Source: Bacteroidota bacterium
Lineage (GTDB): Bacteria > Bacteroidota > Bacteroidia > Chitinophagales > Chitinophagaceae
NCBI GenBank assembly: GCA_023396345.1
Contig: JAEWWO010000020.1
Location: 1-6,905, forward strand
DNA length: 6,905 nucleotides
Direction: 5' to 3'
This document shows, piece by piece, positions 1-6,905 of this stretch. The translations under genes were made by a program, and so were the position numbers. Under the pieces are notes generated by a model that had not been told where the DNA came from, ran no database searches, and worked only from the letters and a program-made list of their open reading frames with translations. How positions within the stretch are numbered: position 1 is the first letter of the stretch; every line of letters starts with the position of its first letter.

Positions 1-376
1 GCTTTACAAAGCAAATACACCTGAAGAAAGATTTTTAGAAGAAACGTATAAGAAATTTGAGAATCAAGGAAAAAATGCTTCTCATATTTTTATTGTTTAC
101 AGCAAAAGAGGAAAAAATCCAAACATACCTGAGTGGGAAGAACTCGCTGCTACCGCCTGTGCCGTACAGAATATGTTATTAGGCGCTGAAGCGTTGGATA
201 TATCTACGTTTTGGTTTACCGGCGGACAAATAACTAAGCCATCTGTAAAGCAACATTTCAATCTACAGGAAGATGAACAAATTGTAGGAGCAATATTTCT
301 TGGATATTCAGAAAAAGAATTGACAGGCAGAAGAAATACAGCCATAGAAGATAAAACAGAATGGATAAAGAATTAA
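1..376 (+). CDS. Nitroreductase-family flavoprotein, C-terminal part (5' end outside window)
   Basis: The reading frame is open from base 2 to the TAA at 374-376, giving 124 visible residues with no start, so the gene begins before the window. Nitroreductase-family enzymes are FMN-dependent, usually dimeric, cytoplasmic NAD(P)H oxidoreductases that reduce nitro groups, quinones or similar acceptors. The visible part matches the family's C-terminal half. A helix ending in the phrase AVQNMLLGAEALDISTFWFT (codons about 143-202) corresponds to the usual 'QNM.LAA.ALG...W.T' segment. It is followed by an acidic LQEDEQIVGAIFLGY stretch, the typical last strand ('edE.ivg.i.lGY'). The FMN-binding N-terminal part is missing, so cofactor contacts cannot be checked and the substrate cannot be inferred. 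An ATG at 173 lies inside this conserved segment and is not a believable start. The gene ends 10 nt before gmk on the same strand, so the two are probably co-transcribed. The family call is fairly secure; the subfamily is unknown. Confidence 0.83.
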   Translation, partial: LYKANTPEERFLEETYKKFENQGKNASHIFIVYSKRGKNPNIPEWEELAATACAVQNMLLGAEALDISTFWFTGGQITKPSVKQHFNLQEDEQIVGAIFLGYSEKELTGRRNTAIEDKTEWIKN

Positions 377-386
377 CTTTAATTCT

Positions 387-959
387 ATGAACAAAGGAAA
401 ACTTATATTACTCACGGCTCCATCCGGCGCAGGTAAAAGTACGATAGCACAGCATTTGCTGAAAGTAAATCCGCAGGTGGAATTTTCAATATCTGCTGCA
501 ACCCGCAATCCACGCGGTTCTGAGAAGGATGGGGTTGATTATTATTTTATCTCTGTTGAAGATTTTGAAGCAAAAATAAAAGATCAGGCGTTCATAGAGT
601 GGGAGATGGTGTACGAGGGGAAATATTATGGCACATTAAAATCTGAACTGGAAAGAATATGGAAAGAAAATAAAATTCCTATTCTGGATATTGATGTGAA
701 AGGAGCTATCAGAGTTAAGAAAATTTACGGAGACAAATGCCTTACTCTGTTTATTATGCCTCCTTCTGTTGATGAACTGCGCAGAAGATTGGTCAGCAGA
801 AATACCGATTCTCCCGAAAATATTGAAACACGCATTAATAAAGCGTCTTACGAAATATCGTTTAAAGATTCTTTTGATAAAGTTATTGTAAATGAAGAGG
901 TCAGTACTGCCTGCAAAGAAGCGGAAAATATAATTGATGCGTTTATTGCTGGAGATTAA
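387..959 (+). CDS. gmk: Guanylate kinase
   Basis: This gene encodes 190 residues, close to the usual bacterial guanylate kinase length of about 185-210. The enzyme phosphorylates GMP (and dGMP) with ATP to form GDP in the cytoplasm and is normally essential for GTP and dGTP supply. The P-loop is residues 11-19, APSGAGKST, near the N-terminus as expected. The GMP-binding region follows, with S34, R40, R43, E46 and Y52 in the order of the family signature (consensus T-[ST]-R-x2-[KR]-x2-[DE]-x2-G-x2-Y); here the first T is alanine (A38). E71, the YYG motif at 80-82 and LDIDVKG at 100-106 complete the GMP site and core. Lid arginines appear in LRRRL and in RINKASYE. The ATG at 387 places the P-loop correctly. 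No Shine-Dalgarno is visible, which is normal for Bacteroidota. The gene probably shares a transcript with the nitroreductase gene 10 nt upstream. Its TAA overlaps the stop codon of the converging porin gene. Confidence 0.97.
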   Translation: MNKGKLILLTAPSGAGKSTIAQHLLKVNPQVEFSISAATRNPRGSEKDGVDYYFISVEDFEAKIKDQAFIEWEMVYEGKYYGTLKSELERIWKENKIPILDIDVKGAIRVKKIYGDKCLTLFIMPPSVDELRRRLVSRNTDSPENIETRINKASYEISFKDSFDKVIVNEEVSTACKEAENIIDAFIAGD

Positions 960-2089
960 AATCTGAACTGAAACTGAGCAATCATGCGGTTTTGGTCATA
1001 TTTTGCGGTTCCGGGTAAATTGTACTTATATCTGTCCATTACACCTATTAATGAAAATTTTGCCGCATAATTTTGAGCAAAAATTAAACTTACCATAGGA
1101 GCAAATGTTGTTCTTGGATTAGGATTGATATCCATATTCTCTGTAAGTGTTTCCCAGCGACAGGAAAATTCTACACCTCTCATTAATGGTGTCATACTTC
1201 TGTAACGTACTATTGGCAGCACATACAGCCCGCTCATTCTGTAATCAGAAATCTTAGCATCAGGCGTTTTGGCAGCCAGAAAGTCAACAGTATTGTGACC
1301 ATATGCATAAGAAGATTCTGTCTCAAATTCCCAGCGATTGTTGAATTTGTGTAAGGTGCGCAGATCAGCAGTAAAGGCGCCTACATTTTTTTTATTAACG
1401 TAGGTAGTTGCAAAGTTGGTTCCCAGAGATATATTTTTAGCAAGGTCATATTCCAGTCGGGCAGAAAAATCTTTTTGATTATCGTTGTCCATATCCATAT
1501 TTTTTCCGTTGCCATTATATACGGTAAAGTAGTAATTGAGAGGAATGTTGATTGGCTTCAAACTACCGAACAGTGCGGCTCCCAGCTGAAAACTCATCCA
1601 GTTGTTTTTCTTGAAAAGATTGTATTGATTGCTCCAGTAATAAGATTTATGCTGCTCAAATGCATACATATCTTCAATACCAAAGAATGGTCTGAACTGC
1701 CCGAATTGCAGGTTTACATAGTCATTCATTTTATAACGAATGAAAGCATTTTCCAGCACTTTATGTTGTGGGTTTGATTTAAAATCGGCAAGATTTGCCA
1801 ATACACCTGCTTCCAAACGATTGGTAAGTTGGTAACGTGCAGAAAGCCTTACATATCTTAAATAAAAAGTATTGTTTACTACAGAGTCTTTGAGCGAATG
1901 TACTTCATTATAACCCACACTGTCTGTAAGTGAAACGCCATAACCACCAACAATCAGCAGGCTGGCAGCCAGTTTTTTTTCTTTATCTCTTGGAGGTGTG
2001 TGGTCAGATATTTTTTTAAGACTATCTGCATCTTGCGCCTGAACGTGAACAGAAAATAGAGTTAAACAAAATAATACTATAAAACGCAT
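956..2089 (-). CDS. Porin O/P-like outer-membrane beta-barrel protein
   Basis: The 377-residue product starts with a signal peptide: residues 1-19, MRFIVLFCLTLFSVHVQAQ, with likely cleavage near A18. It then shows alternating aromatic and polar strands with short turns and ends in FQFRF, a C-terminal phenylalanine typical of proteins inserted by the BAM complex. The pattern resembles the phosphate-selective porin O/P family: RLEAGVLANLADF (91-103), an AFIRYK strand, LQFGQFRPFFGIED (127-140) and a VYNGNG turn followed by an Asp/Asn-rich loop (199-207). The likely role is diffusion of small solutes across the outer membrane; phosphate or polyphosphate specificity cannot be read from the sequence. 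The ATG at 2087-2089 is chosen because it begins directly with the signal peptide. An in-frame TTG at 2114-2116 would add nine residues, but it overlaps a candidate -7 promoter element. The stop overlaps that of gmk. A SusD/SusC-type uptake protein is unlikely: there is no plug domain and the protein is too short. Confidence 0.82.
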   Translation of the reverse strand: MRFIVLFCLTLFSVHVQAQDADSLKKISDHTPPRDKEKKLAASLLIVGGYGVSLTDSVGYNEVHSLKDSVVNNTFYLRYVRLSARYQLTNRLEAGVLANLADFKSNPQHKVLENAFIRYKMNDYVNLQFGQFRPFFGIEDMYAFEQHKSYYWSNQYNLFKKNNWMSFQLGAALFGSLKPINIPLNYYFTVYNGNGKNMDMDNDNQKDFSARLEYDLAKNISLGTNFATTYVNKKNVGAFTADLRTLHKFNNRWEFETESSYAYGHNTVDFLAAKTPDAKISDYRMSGLYVLPIVRYRSMTPLMRGVEFSCRWETLTENMDINPNPRTTFAPMVSLIFAQNYAAKFSLIGVMDRYKYNLPGTAKYDQNRMIAQFQFRF

Positions 2090-2113
2090 GACAATGAAAT
2101 GATTAATAGCATG

Positions 2114-2121
2114 CAAAACTA
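2114..2121 (-). promoter_or_regulatory. Candidate Bacteroidota -7 promoter element for the porin gene
   Basis: Read on the minus strand, the sequence is TAGTTTTG, an exact match to the Bacteroidota sigma-factor -7 consensus TAnnTTTG. It ends 24 nt before the ATG at 2089, which would give a leader of roughly 15-20 nt. No convincing TTTG is present about 19-21 nt further upstream, so only half of the promoter is supported. The 86-bp gap at 2090-2175 otherwise holds AT-rich DNA. No clear hairpin terminator is visible after the upstream gene, only a U-rich run on the minus strand at about 2158-2167. Confidence 0.4.
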
Positions 2122-2175
2122 AGGTTAATTCATTTAATCATGAATATGAAATTAGTCATAAAAAAAGAAATAGAA

Positions 2176-3126
2176 TTATTCTTCGCACGCTTTTACATCA
2201 CTCAATAACAAACGTTGACTGGATGTATTTGCGGGTACTGCAACATCATTAGATGGAATAAAAGAAACTGTTCCGGCACTTTCAGGAACATATATTTTTA
2301 TTTTCATCAGCGAATAACCACTCGGATGATATGAAATCCAAAGCCCCGAAGGATGCAAACCCCATGTACCATATTGGATACTTGAAGTCTCAGTATTTAC
2401 TCCTGCAAGCATGGCAAATCTTTCCAATTCATTGTAATTATAACTGCCGGAGCTAAACAATTGTCTCATTTTATTTTCGGCATCTAATGCCAGTTGTACA
2501 GATTTTGGCAAGTTACTTTTAACGTCAGCCATTACACCGGCAGGCACAAAATCCAATCCCATATTGCTTAGGGATAAAATATCTTTTGGCGAAAGTAATT
2601 TGGCGGCAACTATTTTTAATTCAGGGCTTAGATTTTTAAAATTGGCTTTAGCAATGATAGCCCATAATAGCGCCTGAACATCAGATTGTTTTATATCTTG
2701 CTGTTCGTACCAATTTTTTACCAGTTTATCAACAATATCTTTTCTGGGTCCTTTCAAGGGGGCGTATAAGTATCCATCGCCTTTACCAGGTGCGTAAGTA
2801 CCAGCTTTAAGACAGAAGCTTTTTATACTTAGCTCATAATATCCGGGCTGCAAAACGAAGCCCTCTTCTGTAAATTCAGCATCGCACAAATCAATGTAAG
2901 TTTCATTGCTTCCAAAATCGGGAGATTGTATATTTTGTACATCACAATCTTTAAAGTTAGTTGTGATAGCCTGAGTAGTAATAATATTGTTTACTTTAGA
3001 ACCTGCCAATCCCGTTGCTTTCTCCGTGATTGTCCCTTTAGCTTTATCTTTTAAAATATTCAAAAGTTGTGCATCAGTTTGGTAATAGCACAAAATGGCA
3101 ATTGCAAATAATATGTATTTTCTCAT
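2176..3126 (-). CDS. Secreted protein of unknown function with a Cys/Gln pattern resembling thioester domains
   Basis: I do not recognise a named family. The 316-residue product starts at an ATG with a short signal peptide (residues 1-20, MRKYILFAIAILCYYQTDAQ; cleavage probably before or after Q20), so it is exported. There is no other membrane segment, no lipobox cysteine at the cleavage site and no C-terminal sorting domain. The mature part has an Ala/Lys/Thr-rich stretch (25-50), then C61 and C81, which could pair as a disulfide. Next comes a well-ordered region at 95-160: PGYYEL, SFCLKAGTY (103-111), GDGYLYAPLKGPR (116-128) and DVQALLWAI (149-157). A helical middle (165-240) leads to a Trp/Tyr-rich, probably beta, end (250-290), and C314 lies near the C-terminus. 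The phrases give the impression of a conserved hypothetical family rather than random sequence. The gene lies between gltD and the porin gene on the same strand, but gaps of 195 and 86 bp suggest separate transcription. Existence and export are secure; function is unknown. Confidence 0.85.
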   Translation of the reverse strand: MRKYILFAIAILCYYQTDAQLLNILKDKAKGTITEKATGLAGSKVNNIITTQAITTNFKDCDVQNIQSPDFGSNETYIDLCDAEFTEEGFVLQPGYYELSIKSFCLKAGTYAPGKGDGYLYAPLKGPRKDIVDKLVKNWYEQQDIKQSDVQALLWAIIAKANFKNLSPELKIVAAKLLSPKDILSLSNMGLDFVPAGVMADVKSNLPKSVQLALDAENKMRQLFSSGSYNYNELERFAMLAGVNTETSSIQYGTWGLHPSGLWISYHPSGYSLMKIKIYVPESAGTVSFIPSNDVAVPANTSSQRLLLSDVKACEE

Positions 3127-3243
3127 AAAAAAGATATTAAGTGTAAAAATATATAAACCATTATTAATATAATCTTTTTATCAATTAAATTATCTTTAAT
3201 TTTTTATATTAATTCACAGATTCAGAAAAATCTTCATCCGGTT

Positions 3244-3317
3244 GATTTAATTAATAATGTTCAATGTCAATACAATTATATTACTATAAGAAAAGTTTGC
3301 AAACCATTAATTAAATC
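3244..3317. repeat. 12-bp perfect inverted repeat with 50-nt spacer
   Basis: The arms are GATTTAATTAAT at 3244-3255 and ATTAATTAAATC at 3306-3317. Each contains the 8-bp palindrome TTAATTAA, at 3247-3254 and 3307-3314, exactly 60 bp apart. A T6 run follows the right arm on the plus strand, but no plus-strand gene ends here, so it is not a typical terminator. The right arm begins four bases beyond the gltD stop. The arms are pure AT except for one base each, in a very AT-rich gap, so chance is a real possibility. A regulator binding at both arms is only an inference. Confidence 0.45.
3273..3303 (-). promoter_or_regulatory. Candidate promoter for the secreted-protein gene
   Basis: On the minus strand, TTTG (3300-3303) is followed after 19 nt by TATAATTG (3273-3280), which matches the Bacteroidota -7 consensus TAnnTTTG at all but one fixed position. 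The spacing fits the usual arrangement. Transcription would start near 3266 and leave an AT-rich leader of about 140 nt before the ATG at 3126, which is long. The -33 element overlaps a perfect 10-bp palindrome, GTTTGCAAAC (3295-3304). A second, weaker possibility nearer the gene is TATATTTT on the minus strand at about 3145-3152, which lacks a partner. Confidence 0.33.
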
Positions 3318-3321
3318 TTTT

Positions 3322-4830
3322 TTAATAATCATTGGCAATAAGCAGGTTGGTATCTTTTGTTTCGAGAACAGAACTGCCCATTAAAAATTCATCAACTTTT
3401 CTGGCGCATTCTCTTCCTTCACTGATAGCCCATACTACCAGTGATTGTCCGCGACGCATATCGCCGCAGGCAAATATTTTAGGAATACTGGTTTTAAATT
3501 CTTTTTCAGTAGCACGCACATTGCCACGCTCGTCCAGTTCTACTCCCATTTCGTCAACCATACCTTTATGTTGAGGATGTACAAATCCCATGGCGAGTAA
3601 TGCAAGTTCGCAAGGCAACTCTCTTTCTGAACCTTCCACTTCCACAAAACTGGCAGGTCTGCCGTCAGTAATTTTCCATTCCAGGTCTACCACTTTTAAT
3701 GCTTTCAGATTACCGTTTTCATCATTAATAAATTCTTTGGTCGATATCGCCCAATGCCGCTCTGCACCTTCTTCGTGGGATGATGTAGTTTTTAAAATCA
3801 TCGGATAGGTAGGCCAGGGCATATATTCATTTCTTGCTTTAGGCGGCACAGGCATTAGTTCAAACTGCGTTACAGATTTAGCACCTTGTCTGTTAGATGT
3901 GCCTACGCAATCGCTTCCGGTATCACCACCTCCTATGACTACAACATTTTTGCCGGCAGCTGTAATTTCTTCAGAAAGAATATTGCTTTCTATTTCAGGT
4001 TTGTCCAATGGATTAAGCGAGGCATTTCTTTTATTCTGTTGTTTTAGAAATTGCATGGCATAATACACGCCTTTGCCTTCCTGTCTGCCTTTTATGGGCA
4101 AATCTCTCGGAACGGTTGAACCACCCGCCAATACAACAGCGTTGTAGTCGCGCAGTATATCATTGATAGAAATGTTTACACCCACATTGGTATTGGTCTT
4201 AAAAATAATTCCTTCTTCTTCAAGCACGGCAATTCTTCTGTCAATAACAGATTTTTCCAGTTTAAAATCAGGAATACCATAGCGTAGTAATCCACCGGGT
4301 TTATCATCTCTTTCAAAAACTGTAACCATATGTCCGGCCTGATTCAACTGAGCTGCTGCAGCCAGTCCTGCTGGTCCGGAGCCAACAACAGCAATAGTTT
4401 TGCCGGTTCTTATTTTTGGATTACGCGGTTTTACCAATCCCAGTTCAAATGCTTTTTCTATAATATGACGTTCTATTTCTTCTATGGCAATGGGATTTTG
4501 ATTGATGCCTAACACACATGCACTTTCGCAAGGAGCGGGACAAATGCGGCCCGTAAATTCCGGAAAATTATTGGTTGATGTAAGAATATCGTATGCTTCC
4601 TGCCAGTCTTTTTTATAAACAGCATCATTAAATTCAGGAATAACATTTCCTAAAGGACAACCACTATGACAAAACGGAATGCCACAATCCATGCACCTTG
4701 CAGCCTGATTGTTTAACTCTGCTGCTTCAAAATAATCTACAAATTCATTATAGTTTTTAACTCTGTCTGCTACTTCTCTCTTACCCGGAGATTTTCTGTC
4801 AAATTCTAAAAAGCCTGTTTTTTTACCCAT
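3322..4830 (-). CDS. gltD: Glutamate synthase small (beta) subunit, NADPH-oxidising type
   Basis: The 502-residue product is the electron-input subunit of glutamate synthase. It oxidises NADPH (NADH in some members) at FAD and passes electrons through iron-sulfur clusters to the FMN site of GltB, where 2-oxoglutarate and glutamine become two glutamates. The N-terminal domain carries the cysteines of the [4Fe-4S] region: C46, C49, C54 and C58 (CMDCGIPFCHSGC), then C97, C101 and C105 (CPAPCESAC). The FAD-binding Rossmann motif is VVGSGPAGLAAA at 148-159, and the second nucleotide-binding motif, for NAD(P)H, is VVVIGGGDTGSDCVG at 296-310. The closing FAD contact is IFACGDMRRGQSLVVWAI at 452-469. 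The length is slightly above the usual 470-495 residues, and all expected parts are present. The ATG at 4828-4830 opens with MGKKTGFLEF, a typical GltD start. The gene follows gltB by 61 nt on the same strand with no terminator-like hairpin between, so it is probably co-transcribed with it. The gap also lacks a clear TAnnTTTG element. Related DPD- or YgfK-like proteins are unlikely given the neighbour. Confidence 0.97.
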   Translation of the reverse strand: MGKKTGFLEFDRKSPGKREVADRVKNYNEFVDYFEAAELNNQAARCMDCGIPFCHSGCPLGNVIPEFNDAVYKKDWQEAYDILTSTNNFPEFTGRICPAPCESACVLGINQNPIAIEEIERHIIEKAFELGLVKPRNPKIRTGKTIAVVGSGPAGLAAAAQLNQAGHMVTVFERDDKPGGLLRYGIPDFKLEKSVIDRRIAVLEEEGIIFKTNTNVGVNISINDILRDYNAVVLAGGSTVPRDLPIKGRQEGKGVYYAMQFLKQQNKRNASLNPLDKPEIESNILSEEITAAGKNVVVIGGGDTGSDCVGTSNRQGAKSVTQFELMPVPPKARNEYMPWPTYPMILKTTSSHEEGAERHWAISTKEFINDENGNLKALKVVDLEWKITDGRPASFVEVEGSERELPCELALLAMGFVHPQHKGMVDEMGVELDERGNVRATEKEFKTSIPKIFACGDMRRGQSLVVWAISEGRECARKVDEFLMGSSVLETKDTNLLIANDY

Positions 4831-4891
4831 TCGTTCAGGTTTTAAATTATATCAATAATTAATTGTTCATTTCTTGCAGTTTAAAAAAATG

Positions 4892-6905
4892 CTATTGATT
4901 ATGAACTTTTGATTTTTCTTTTTTTGCTGCCAATGCTTTCTTGTATTCACTCGGAAATACTTTTACAAAATTGTTTAGTTGATTTTCAAAATCACTCAGT
5001 ATAAATTTTGCCACAGCACTATCAGTATATTTATATTGTTTTTGCAGTAAAGATTTTAATAAATCACTGTCTTCTTTTTCCAGAGGATCCAGTTCTACCA
5101 GTTCAGGATTAAGTTTACTGTTAAGTTGATTATTTACATCATATACATAAGCGATTCCGCCACTCATGCCTGCTGCAAAGTTTCTTCCTATATCGCCCAG
5201 AATTACTGCAATGCCGCCTGTCATATATTCACAGCCATGATCACCCACACCTTCCACAACCACTGTTGCACCGGAGTTTCTTACACAGAATCTTTCTCCT
5301 GCTTTACCTCGTATGTATGCTTCTCCTGATGTAGCACCAATGAAAGATGTATTACCTATGATGATATTATCTTTAGGCTTAAACGGAGCGTTTCTGTGCG
5401 GATATACAATCAGTTTAGCACCGCTCAATCCTTTTCCAAAATAATCATTGGCATCGCCTTCGAGTTCAAAAGTAATACCTTTTGTATTAAAGGCGGCAAA
5501 GCTTTGACCCGCAGTACCATTGAGTTTGAAGTGTAAAGTATCTTCGGGCAACCCATCTGCTTTGTATTTTTTGGTTATTTCGTTTGAAAGAATTGTACCT
5601 ATGGTTCTGTCTGTATTCTTTACTTCGAAAGATGCTGTAATTTTTTCTTTGTTGTTCAATGCAGGTTCTGCTGCTTTCATTAATTCCCAGTCTAAAACGG
5701 TATCAAGACCGTGGTCTTGTGTTTCGCTGTTGAATAAACCAACTGATTCGTCAGCAGGTTCTTTGTAAAGAATAGGGGACAAGTCGAGTTTACTGAATTT
5801 CCAGTGATTCAGATTGTCTTTTACCTTCAGGCATTCTGACTGACCAATCATTTCATTCACCGTTTTGAAACCAAGCTCAGCCATTATCTCTCTTAAATCC
5901 TGTACAAGAAATTTAAAGAAATTAACTACATGATCCGGATCGCCTGCAAAGCGTTTTCTTAATCTTTCATCCTGTGTGGCAACGCCCACCGGGCAGGTGT
6001 TTAAATGACATTTGCGCATCATGATACATCCCTCTACAACCAACGCTGCAGTTGCTACGCCCCATTCTTCGGCGCCCAGTAATGCAGCCATGGCAATATC
6101 ACGTCCTGTTTTCATTTGTCCGTCTGCCTGCACAATCACTCTGCTTCTTAATTTATTTTTAACCAAGGTTTGATGTGTTTCTGCCAGACCTAATTCCCAC
6201 GGCAATCCTGCGTGTTTAATAGAACTAATGGGAGAAGCACCTGTACCTCCGTCGTATCCTGATATTAAGATTACATCAGCTTTTGCTTTAGCAACGCCTG
6301 CGGCGATAGTGCCTACGCCTGCTTTGGAAACCAGTTTTACATTGATGCGTGCAGCACGATTCGCATTTTTTAAATCATAGATTAACTGCGCTAAATCTTC
6401 AATAGAATAAATATCGTGATGCGGTGGCGGCGATATCAATCCTACACCCGGAGTGGAGTGACGGGTTCTTCCAATCCAGTCATCTACTTTATGTCCGGGT
6501 AACTGTCCGCCTTCGCCGGGCTTGGCTCCCTGCGCCATTTTTATTTGTATTTCATCAGCTTCTGTGAGGTATTCACTCGTAACACCGAATCTGCCCGATG
6601 CAACCTGCTTAATGGCAGAACGCATGCTATCACCATTTTCCATACGCTGATAACGCTGTGGATCTTCGCCACCCTCACCGGTATTGCTTTTTCCGCCGAG
6701 ACGGTTCATTGCAATGGCAAGCGTAGTGTGCGCTTCCCAGGATATAGATCCGAAACTCATAGCACCTGTAGCAAATCTCTTGTAAATATTTTCTGCCGGT
6801 TCCACTTCATCAATAGAAACAGGAGAACGATTGGGTGCAAACTCAAACAAGCTTCTTAATGTAACAGCTTTTTCGCCTTGTTCATTTATTAGTTTCGCAT
6901 ATTTT
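4892..6905 (-). CDS. gltB: Glutamate synthase large (alpha) subunit, C-terminal part (5' end outside window)
   Basis: The frame is open from the right window edge (first complete codon 6902-6904) to the TAG at 4892-4894, giving the last 670 residues of a protein normally about 1500 long. The N-terminal glutaminase domain and central domain lie outside the window. Counting from the first complete codon, the FMN-binding synthase domain runs from about 40 to 410 and includes [11 protein letters not shown], a PGEGGQLPG loop (129-137), [15 protein letters not shown] (150-164) and [11 protein letters not shown] (215-225). The [3Fe-4S] ligands are C293, C299 and C304, in the family spacing C-x5-C-x4-C (codons 5993-6028). 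A GXGXG-type right-handed beta-helix follows at about 450-590, with many Gly turns such as [22 protein letters not shown]. The enzyme forms L-glutamate from 2-oxoglutarate and ammonia channelled from glutamine. An in-frame TTG at 6850 is an ordinary leucine codon, because typical GltB sequence continues upstream of it. No truncation or frameshift is seen. gltD follows after 61 nt. Confidence 0.97.
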   Translation of the reverse strand, partial: KYAKLINEQGEKAVTLRSLFEFAPNRSPVSIDEVEPAENIYKRFATGAMSFGSISWEAHTTLAIAMNRLGGKSNTGEGGEDPQRYQRMENGDSMRSAIKQVASGRFGVTSEYLTEADEIQIKMAQGAKPGEGGQLPGHKVDDWIGRTRHSTPGVGLISPPPHHDIYSIEDLAQLIYDLKNANRAARINVKLVSKAGVGTIAAGVAKAKADVILISGYDGGTGASPISSIKHAGLPWELGLAETHQTLVKNKLRSRVIVQADGQMKTGRDIAMAALLGAEEWGVATAALVVEGCIMMRKCHLNTCPVGVATQDERLRKRFAGDPDHVVNFFKFLVQDLREIMAELGFKTVNEMIGQSECLKVKDNLNHWKFSKLDLSPILYKEPADESVGLFNSETQDHGLDTVLDWELMKAAEPALNNKEKITASFEVKNTDRTIGTILSNEITKKYKADGLPEDTLHFKLNGTAGQSFAAFNTKGITFELEGDANDYFGKGLSGAKLIVYPHRNAPFKPKDNIIIGNTSFIGATSGEAYIRGKAGERFCVRNSGATVVVEGVGDHGCEYMTGGIAVILGDIGRNFAAGMSGGIAYVYDVNNQLNSKLNPELVELDPLEKEDSDLLKSLLQKQYKYTDSAVAKFILSDFENQLNNFVKVFPSEYKKALAAKKEKSKVHNQ

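Noticed and set aside
97..508. Minus-strand open frames at 97-345 and 308-508 opposite the nitroreductase and gmk genes
   Set aside because: The plus-strand frames carry clear family motifs. These reverse frames are Cys/Ser/Phe-rich with no domain features.
3294..3305. Perfect palindrome GTTTGCAAAC followed by TTTTC on the minus strand, just after gltD, as a rho-independent terminator
   Set aside because: With a realistic loop only about three base pairs of stem remain, and the T tract is short and interrupted. It also overlaps the candidate -33 element.
3306..3323. Right arm of the inverted repeat plus a T6 run as a plus-strand terminator
   Set aside because: No plus-strand gene ends here, the loop would be 50 nt, and the stem is almost all A-T pairs.
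4818..4824. Run of seven A (coding strand) near the gltD start as a programmed slippage site
   Set aside because: The downstream frame is intact and full length from the ATG, and Lys-Lys runs are common in AT-rich genes.
4831..4891. Internal promoter or regulatory RNA between gltB and gltD
   Set aside because: The 61-bp gap has no TAnnTTTG element with a spaced TTTG, no stable hairpin and no Shine-Dalgarno. It looks like plain AT-rich operon spacer.
6848..6850. TTG as the start of a shortened, free-standing glutamate synthase domain protein
   Set aside because: The frame continues upstream to the window edge with typical GltB sequence, including the phrase [16 protein letters not shown], so the gene is cut by the window and not truncated.
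6545..6859. Plus-strand open frame of 104 codons opposite gltB, and similar ones at 1475-1777, 3332-3574, 5126-5329 and 5520-5768
   Set aside because: All lie antisense to strongly supported genes and have no recognisable motifs. They are expected by-products of the coding strand.

Overview
The window looks like chromosomal DNA from a member of the Bacteroidota, possibly close to the Chitinophagaceae or Sphingobacteriia. The evidence is low GC with very AT-rich intergenic DNA, start codons without Shine-Dalgarno sequences, candidate promoters of the TTTG / TAnnTTTG type known from this phylum, and an outer-membrane barrel of the Porin O/P type. The assignment rests on these general traits and recalled protein resemblance. 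No database search was run.

Layout. At the left end, two plus-strand genes lie 10 nt apart and probably form one transcript: the 3' end of a nitroreductase-family flavoprotein gene (1-376) and a complete guanylate kinase gene, gmk (387-959). They converge on three complete minus-strand genes plus one cut by the window edge. Read in their own direction, these are gltB (large subunit of glutamate synthase, only the last 670 codons visible, 4892-6905), gltD (small subunit, 3322-4830), a secreted protein of unknown function (2176-3126) and a Porin O/P-like outer-membrane protein (956-2089). The gmk and porin stop codons overlap in one TTAA palindrome at 956-959, so nothing separates the two converging units.

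How the genes relate. gltB and gltD encode the two subunits of bacterial glutamate synthase. GltB transfers the amide nitrogen of glutamine to 2-oxoglutarate and GltD supplies the electrons. With glutamine synthetase, this is the main route for ammonium assimilation when nitrogen is scarce. gmk is a nucleotide housekeeping gene. The secreted protein and the porin are envelope proteins that probably have their own promoters, because a candidate Bacteroidota-type promoter element lies before each. I see no functional link between them and the glutamate synthase operon.

Most of the window is ordinary housekeeping and envelope sequence. I found no mobile element, CRISPR array, RNA gene or defence or biosynthetic cluster. 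The least explained items are the secreted protein at 2176-3126, which has a Cys and a Gln in contexts resembling thioester domains but at the wrong spacing, and a 12-bp inverted repeat that brackets a candidate promoter in the 195-bp AT-rich gap at 3127-3321. No gene-free stretch exceeds 300 bases.
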